Shown one piece after another: positions 59,972 to 64,000 of a stretch of 64,000 nt of DNA. Where the stretch lies: positions 256,341 to 320,340 of the forward strand of contig JAXMGR010000001.1 in assembly GCA_046352935.1 (NCBI GenBank), in the 5' to 3' direction. The translations under genes and the position numbers were made by a program. Under the pieces are notes generated by a model that saw nothing but the letters and a program-made list of their open reading frames with translations, was not told the origin of the DNA and ran no database searches. Numbering within the stretch: position 1 is the stretch's first letter; every line of letters begins with the position of its first letter. Origin of the DNA: CAYWMY01 sp046352935. GTDB lineage: Bacteria > Pseudomonadota > Gammaproteobacteria > Steroidobacterales > Steroidobacteraceae.

Positions 59972-61503
59972 CCCTCGACGACATCCTGCGCCGCAACGCC
60001 CTGCGCTTTCCGCGCCAGGCCGCGGTGCTGGCGGACGGCTGCAGCCGCAGCTGGGCGGAACTCGACGCACGCGTCGATCGTCTCGCGCATGGCCTGCTCG
60101 CGTCCGGGCTCGGCACCGGCGATCGCATCGCGATCCTCGCCGGCAACTGTCCCGAATACCTCGAGATCTATTTCGCCTGCGCGCGGGCGGGGCTCATCGT
60201 GGTACCGCTCAACTACCGCCTGACCACCGCCGAGGCCCGCCAGATCCTGGCGCACGCGGATCCGCAGGCGCTGCTGGTCGCTGCCGCCTACGAAGCCCGG
60301 GGCCGAGAACTCCGCGCGCTGTTGCCCGGCATCGGCCACATGTGGGTGCTGGGCGGTCGGGACGATGCCGCCGCCGCGGACTACGAAGCACTCATCGCAC
60401 GCGCCTCGCCCGCGACACGAACCTCGCCGGCTGCGGAGCGCGACTGCTTCGCGATCTTCTATACGAGTGGCACGACCGGCCTGCCGAAGGGGGCGATGGT
60501 CTCGCACCTCAATCTGGAGGCCAACGGCTACAACCAGCTGCTCGCCGATCGCAGCGTGCCGGCGGACATCAACCTCATCGCGACCCCGCTGTACCACATG
60601 GGCGCGGTCTTCATGTCGGTGACCTACATGATGCTGGGTTGTACGCAGGTCGTGCTGCCGCAGTTCACGGCACCCGGCTGGCTCGCGGCGCTGGCGCGGC
60701 ATCGTGCCACGGTGTCGCTGTTGATCCCAACCATGATCAACACCTTGTTGAACGACCCGCATCTGGACGGCGCCGATCTCGGCAGCCTGCGGCTCATCTT
60801 CTACGGGGGTGGCCCCATGCCGCCTGCCGTGCTCGACCGTGCGCTGCGCCGGCTGCGTTGCGGATTCACGCAGGGCTACGGACTCACGGAGACGCTGGAA
60901 GCGACGTTCCTGGTCGCCGCCGACCACGTGCTGGACGGGGACGAGACACAGCGTCGACGGCTCACCTCGGCAGGGCGCGAAGCTGTCGGTGCGGAGGTTC
61001 GGATCGCCGACGATGCGGGGCGCGACCTGGCGACGGGCGAGGTTGGCGAGATCCTGGTGCGTTCGCGGTCGGTCATCAGCGGTTACTGGCGCCAGCCCGA
61101 GCTCACTCAGGAAGTCATGCGCGGCGACTGGTTCTGTACCGGCGACCTTGGCTACCTGGACGAGGACCGGTATCTGTTCGTCGTCGACCGCAAGAAGGAC
61201 ATGGTCGTGACCGGCGGCGTGAACGTGTATACCAAGGAGGTCGAGGCGGTGCTGTACCAGCATCCCGCGGTACGCGAGGCCGCCGTGTTCGGTATCCCCG
61301 ACGAACAATGGGGCGAGCGGGTCACGGCGGCCGTATCCTGGCGCGATGGAGCCGCCGCGACGGCGGCCGATCTCGCGGTGTTCTGCCGCGAACAGCTGGC
61401 CGGGTTCAAGTGCCCGAAGCATTATCTCATGCTGCCCGAGCTGCCCAAGAACCCCAGCGGCAAGATCCTCAAGCGCGAACTCCGCGATCTCGCGAGGGCC
61501 TGA
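59968..61503 (+). CDS. AMP-forming acyl-CoA synthetase (ligase)
   Basis: 511 residues of the ANL superfamily, GTG start. P-loop FYTSGTTGLPKGAM, A4/A5 motifs RLIFYGGGPMPPAVL and GFTQGYGLTE, A7 WFCTGDLGYLDEDR, hinge VVDRKKDMVVTGGVNVYTKE, and catalytic Lys in PKNPSGKILKRELRD. It activates a carboxylic acid to its CoA thioester via an acyl-AMP. In this operon it probably makes the mutase substrate, perhaps from the acid produced by the HyuAB carboxylase. The acyl pocket cannot be read by eye. Confidence 0.93.
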   Translation: MTLDDILRRNALRFPRQAAVLADGCSRSWAELDARVDRLAHGLLASGLGTGDRIAILAGNCPEYLEIYFACARAGLIVVPLNYRLTTAEARQILAHADPQALLVAAAYEARGRELRALLPGIGHMWVLGGRDDAAAADYEALIARASPATRTSPAAERDCFAIFYTSGTTGLPKGAMVSHLNLEANGYNQLLADRSVPADINLIATPLYHMGAVFMSVTYMMLGCTQVVLPQFTAPGWLAALARHRATVSLLIPTMINTLLNDPHLDGADLGSLRLIFYGGGPMPPAVLDRALRRLRCGFTQGYGLTETLEATFLVAADHVLDGDETQRRRLTSAGREAVGAEVRIADDAGRDLATGEVGEILVRSRSVISGYWRQPELTQEVMRGDWFCTGDLGYLDEDRYLFVVDRKKDMVVTGGVNVYTKEVEAVLYQHPAVREAAVFGIPDEQWGERVTAAVSWRDGAAATAADLAVFCREQLAGFKCPKHYLMLPELPKNPSGKILKRELRDLARA

Positions 61504-61508
61504 GCGCC

Positions 61509-62291
61509 GTGGACCGCAGGGCCATTGCGCGGGCGCTGACCGCGATCGAATCCGGGACGGCCACCGCGAGTGAGCTGCTGCGCGGCCATCCGCTCCCGGC
61601 GCGTCCGGCGCATCGCATCGGCATCACCGGGGCACCCGGCGCCGGCAAGTCCACGCTGACCGCCGTGCTGGTCCGCAGGCTGCGCGAACGCGGGGCGCTT
61701 GTCGCCGTGATCGCCGTGGACCCATCGAGTCCGTTCAGCCGGGGCGCGCTGCTCGGCGACCGGCTGCGCATGCACGAAGTCGCGGGCGACGAGGGCGTGT
61801 TCATTCGCAGCATGGCGACGCGTGGCGCCCTGGGGGGGCTCAGCCACGCCGTGGCCGGTGGCGCCGACGTGCTGGAGGCGGCAGGCTTCGATACCATTCT
61901 GATCGAGACTGTTGGCGTCGGTCAGAGCGAGTACGAGATCATGCGCGCGGCCGACACGACGCTGCTGGTGCTGACGCCGGAATCCGGCGACGAAGTGCAG
62001 ATGGCGAAGGCGGGCCTGATGGAGATCGCCGATGTCTTCGTGCTGAACAAGGCCGATCGCCCGGACAGCGATGCGCTGTGGGCCGCGCTGCGCAGCATGC
62101 TCGATGGTCGGGCGCACGACGCAGGGCCCGACAACTGGCGGCCCGCCGTCGTGCGTACGGTCGCTTCGGCCGGGTCTGGCGCCGAGGACGTGGTGCAGGC
62201 GCTGCTCGCGCACGCTGGCTACGAGCGTGCGCACGGCGGACTGTCGCGGCGTCGTCTGGCGCGGTTGTCCGGGACAGCAGGAATCCAATGA
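61509..62291 (+). CDS. meaB: MeaB/ArgK-family GTPase, mutase chaperone
   Basis: 260 residues from a GTG. Walker A ITGAPGAGKSTLTAVLVRRL, VIAVDPSSPFSRGALLGDRL then RMHEVAGDEGVFIRSMATRG (switch regions), IETVGVGQSEYEI, and base motif LNKADRPDS (NKxD). MeaB proteins load adenosylcobalamin and protect mutases from inactivation. It is shorter than typical MeaB (about 330), lacking most of the C-terminal dimerisation arm. Its presence in the operon confirms that the adjacent mutase is a real adenosylcobalamin enzyme. The next start overlaps its stop (ATGA). Confidence 0.94.
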   Translation: MDRRAIARALTAIESGTATASELLRGHPLPARPAHRIGITGAPGAGKSTLTAVLVRRLRERGALVAVIAVDPSSPFSRGALLGDRLRMHEVAGDEGVFIRSMATRGALGGLSHAVAGGADVLEAAGFDTILIETVGVGQSEYEIMRAADTTLLVLTPESGDEVQMAKAGLMEIADVFVLNKADRPDSDALWAALRSMLDGRAHDAGPDNWRPAVVRTVASAGSGAEDVVQALLAHAGYERAHGGLSRRRLARLSGTAGIQ

Positions 62292-64000
62292 GCACTGTCT
62301 ACCACACGCCGCTCGCCGACATAGAGTCTCTGCTCGTCGACGTGCTGCGCGTGGGCGAACTGAAGTCGCTCCCGCAGTTCGCGCACCTGGATGACGAGAC
62401 CGTGCGCACCGTGCTCGCGCAGGGCGCCCGCTTTGCCGAGCAGGTGCTGTCACCGATCAACGGGCCCGGCGACCTCGAAACAGCGCGGCTCGTCGACGGC
62501 GAGGTCCGCTACCCGCGGGGCTTCGCGGAAGCCTATGCGCGCTACGCGGCCGATGGCTGGCTCGGTCTCGACATGCCGGAGCGCGTCGGCGGTCAGGGGT
62601 TGCCGCGCGTGCTGCAGGTCGCCTTCGCGGAGATGAGCAACGGCGCCAATCTGGCGTTCTCGATGCTGCCCGTGACCATCCGTGCGGCCGCGAGGCTGCT
62701 GCTCGAACACGGTAGCCCGGAGATCGTCCAGCGATTCGTGCCGGGGCTCGTCGACGGCAGCTGCGCGGCGACGATCGTGATCTCCGAACCCCAGGCCGGA
62801 TCCGACGTCGGGCGGACGCAGTCGATTGCGGTGCCACAGTCCGACGGCAGTTATCGCCTCTCGGGTACCAAGGTCTTCATCAGCAACGGCGATCACGAGC
62901 TCGCACCCCAGATCGTGCACATGGTCCTGGCGCGTACGCCGGGTGCCGCAGCCGGCACGCGCGGCTTGTCGCTGTTCCTCGTTCCGAAGTTCTGCGGCGA
63001 GGGCGCTGCGCGGCGGCGCAATGCCGCGCGGGTCGTGCGCATCGAACACAAGATGGGGCTCAAGGCGTCGCCGACCTGCGTGCTCGAGTTCACCGACGCG
63101 GAGGCGATCCACATCGGGCGGGAGGGGCGTGGGCTGCAGGCCATGTTCGCGATGGTCAACACCATGCGCCTCGAGGTGGCCGTGCAGGGCGTGGGTATTG
63201 CCGGGGCCGCGACAGGCCGGGCCCTGCGCTACGCGGCCGAGCGCCTGCAGGGCGGCGCGCCGGAGCAGAAGCCCTCCGCCATCATGGTGCACCCGGACGT
63301 GCGGCGCATGCTGCTCACCATGCGCGCACGCACGGGCGCACTGCGTGGGCTCGTCTACGAAGCCGCGCTCGCGCTCGACCGCGGTGAGGCTGGGGATGCC
63401 GAGGCGCTCGCGTTCTCGCAGTGGCTGCTGCCGATCTGCAAGGCCTATGGCACCGACACCGCTCTCGACGTGGCCAATCTGGCGGTGCAGGTGTTCGGTG
63501 GCTATGGCTATGTCACGGATTCCGGTGTCGAGCAGTACGTGCGCGACGTGCGGGTGGCGGCGATCTACGAGGGCACGAACGGAATCCAGGCGATCGACCT
63601 CGTCGTACGCAAGCTCGCGGGTGATGGAGGTGCGCGGCTCCGGCAGTACGTCGCGCGTATGCGGGACGATATCAGGTGCGCCTCCGGCGAGCCGGCACTG
63701 GCCGGGATCCGGGAGGCCACTGCTGACGGCGCACGGCTGCTGGAGGAGGTCTCGGAGCGTCTGCTCGCGCGCGACGGCGGCATGAGCGCAGCGGACCTCG
63801 AGGCCGGGGCCGTTGCGTACCTGCGGCTGGCGGGCGTGGTCGGCGGAGCATGGGCGTGGCTGCGTATTGCCGCCACCTCGTCCGGACAGGGCGCACAGCA
63901 CAGGCTCAATCGCTCGACCGCGGAGTTCTACGCGCGGTTGCTGAGTCCGGAGGCGCAGCTCCACGCCGCACAGTGCCTGGCCGGTGCCGCCGTTACGGAA
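62288..64000 (+). CDS. Acyl-CoA dehydrogenase with C-terminal extension (DmdC-like), partial
   Basis: 571 codons to the right edge with no stop. Long-form acyl-CoA dehydrogenase: LDMPERVGGQGLPRVLQVAF, IVISEPQAGSDVGRTQSIAV, KVFISNGDHELAPQIVHMVL, EHKMGLKASPTCVLEFTDAE, QVFGGYGYVTDSGVEQYVRD then VRVAAIYEGTNGIQAIDLVV (catalytic-base Glu in IYEGT). The extra C-terminal helical domain is that of DmdC and related 590-600-residue enzymes, so only the last 20-40 residues are missing. It would desaturate the product of the mutase. More genes of this operon probably lie beyond the window. Confidence 0.92.
   Translation, partial: MSTVYHTPLADIESLLVDVLRVGELKSLPQFAHLDDETVRTVLAQGARFAEQVLSPINGPGDLETARLVDGEVRYPRGFAEAYARYAADGWLGLDMPERVGGQGLPRVLQVAFAEMSNGANLAFSMLPVTIRAAARLLLEHGSPEIVQRFVPGLVDGSCAATIVISEPQAGSDVGRTQSIAVPQSDGSYRLSGTKVFISNGDHELAPQIVHMVLARTPGAAAGTRGLSLFLVPKFCGEGAARRRNAARVVRIEHKMGLKASPTCVLEFTDAEAIHIGREGRGLQAMFAMVNTMRLEVAVQGVGIAGAATGRALRYAAERLQGGAPEQKPSAIMVHPDVRRMLLTMRARTGALRGLVYEAALALDRGEAGDAEALAFSQWLLPICKAYGTDTALDVANLAVQVFGGYGYVTDSGVEQYVRDVRVAAIYEGTNGIQAIDLVVRKLAGDGGARLRQYVARMRDDIRCASGEPALAGIREATADGARLLEEVSERLLARDGGMSAADLEAGAVAYLRLAGVVGGAWAWLRIAATSSGQGAQHRLNRSTAEFYARLLSPEAQLHAAQCLAGAAVTE

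Overview
The window is GC-rich bacterial DNA with dense, often overlapping genes. Its housekeeping blocks are ftsY-ftsE-ftsX-rpoH, rsmD-coaD, rpmB-rpmG-mutM, radC/coaBC-dut, and pyrE next to an exonuclease III gene. Together with FlhC, YdbH/YdbL, AmpG and TrmB homologues they point to a gammaproteobacterium, probably a deep or environmental lineage. This placement rests on gene content and order; no phylogenetic marker was aligned.

Positions 1-40,000 are mostly core genome. In order they hold: a partial NRDE protein, a TauE/SafE transporter and NudC; a FlhC-like regulator divergent from a protein with a FlhD-like N-terminus; a YadGH-type ABC exporter; the YdbL/YdbH envelope pair; a membrane-anchored response regulator; a glycerophosphodiester/glycerol-3-phosphate operon; several small envelope proteins, one small gene behind a textbook sigma-54 promoter; an HDAC-like hydrolase; the rpoH-fts cluster with a perfect CIRCE operator before rpoH; rsmD-coaD-ggt; mutM-rpmG-rpmB; radC; coaBC-dut; pyrE; exonuclease III; AmpG; a copper ATPase; trmB; an OmpW-OmpA chimera behind two FNR-type sites; a periplasmic chorismate mutase-cyclohexadienyl dehydratase fusion; a rhodanese; and an RCK potassium channel with a small membrane partner. 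A tRNA-Gly(CCC) at 40,685 marks the boundary.

From about 40,800 to the right edge the window is an accessory catabolic island built on CoA thioesters. The left half has a 3-hydroxyacyl-CoA dehydrogenase/enoyl-CoA hydratase fusion, an LLM flavoprotein, a thiolase, a MarR regulator, and an operon of FAD monooxygenase-OYE fusion, SDR, crotonase, acyl-CoA dehydrogenase, RidA-like protein and a second OYE. This strongly resembles aerobic CoA-dependent aminobenzoate/salicylate-type degradation. The right half has a HyuA/HyuB-type ATP-dependent carboxylase or lactamase with an unfamiliar third protein. It diverges from a B12-dependent acyl-CoA mutase (split large and small subunits), an acyl-CoA ligase, a MeaB chaperone and an acyl-CoA dehydrogenase.

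The two halves appear to be linked. An AT-rich motif, TTTYAAG-N2-TAWA, lies before three of the catabolic transcription units, including the MarR/monooxygenase intergenic region and the carboxylase/mutase divergent promoter, where it overlaps a perfect -10 box. The mutase lacks the residues that contact the carboxylate (Arg207) and the catalytic histidines (His244, His328) of methylmalonyl-CoA mutase, so its substrate is probably new. This regulated carboxylase-mutase-ligase module is the best candidate here for an undescribed pathway.
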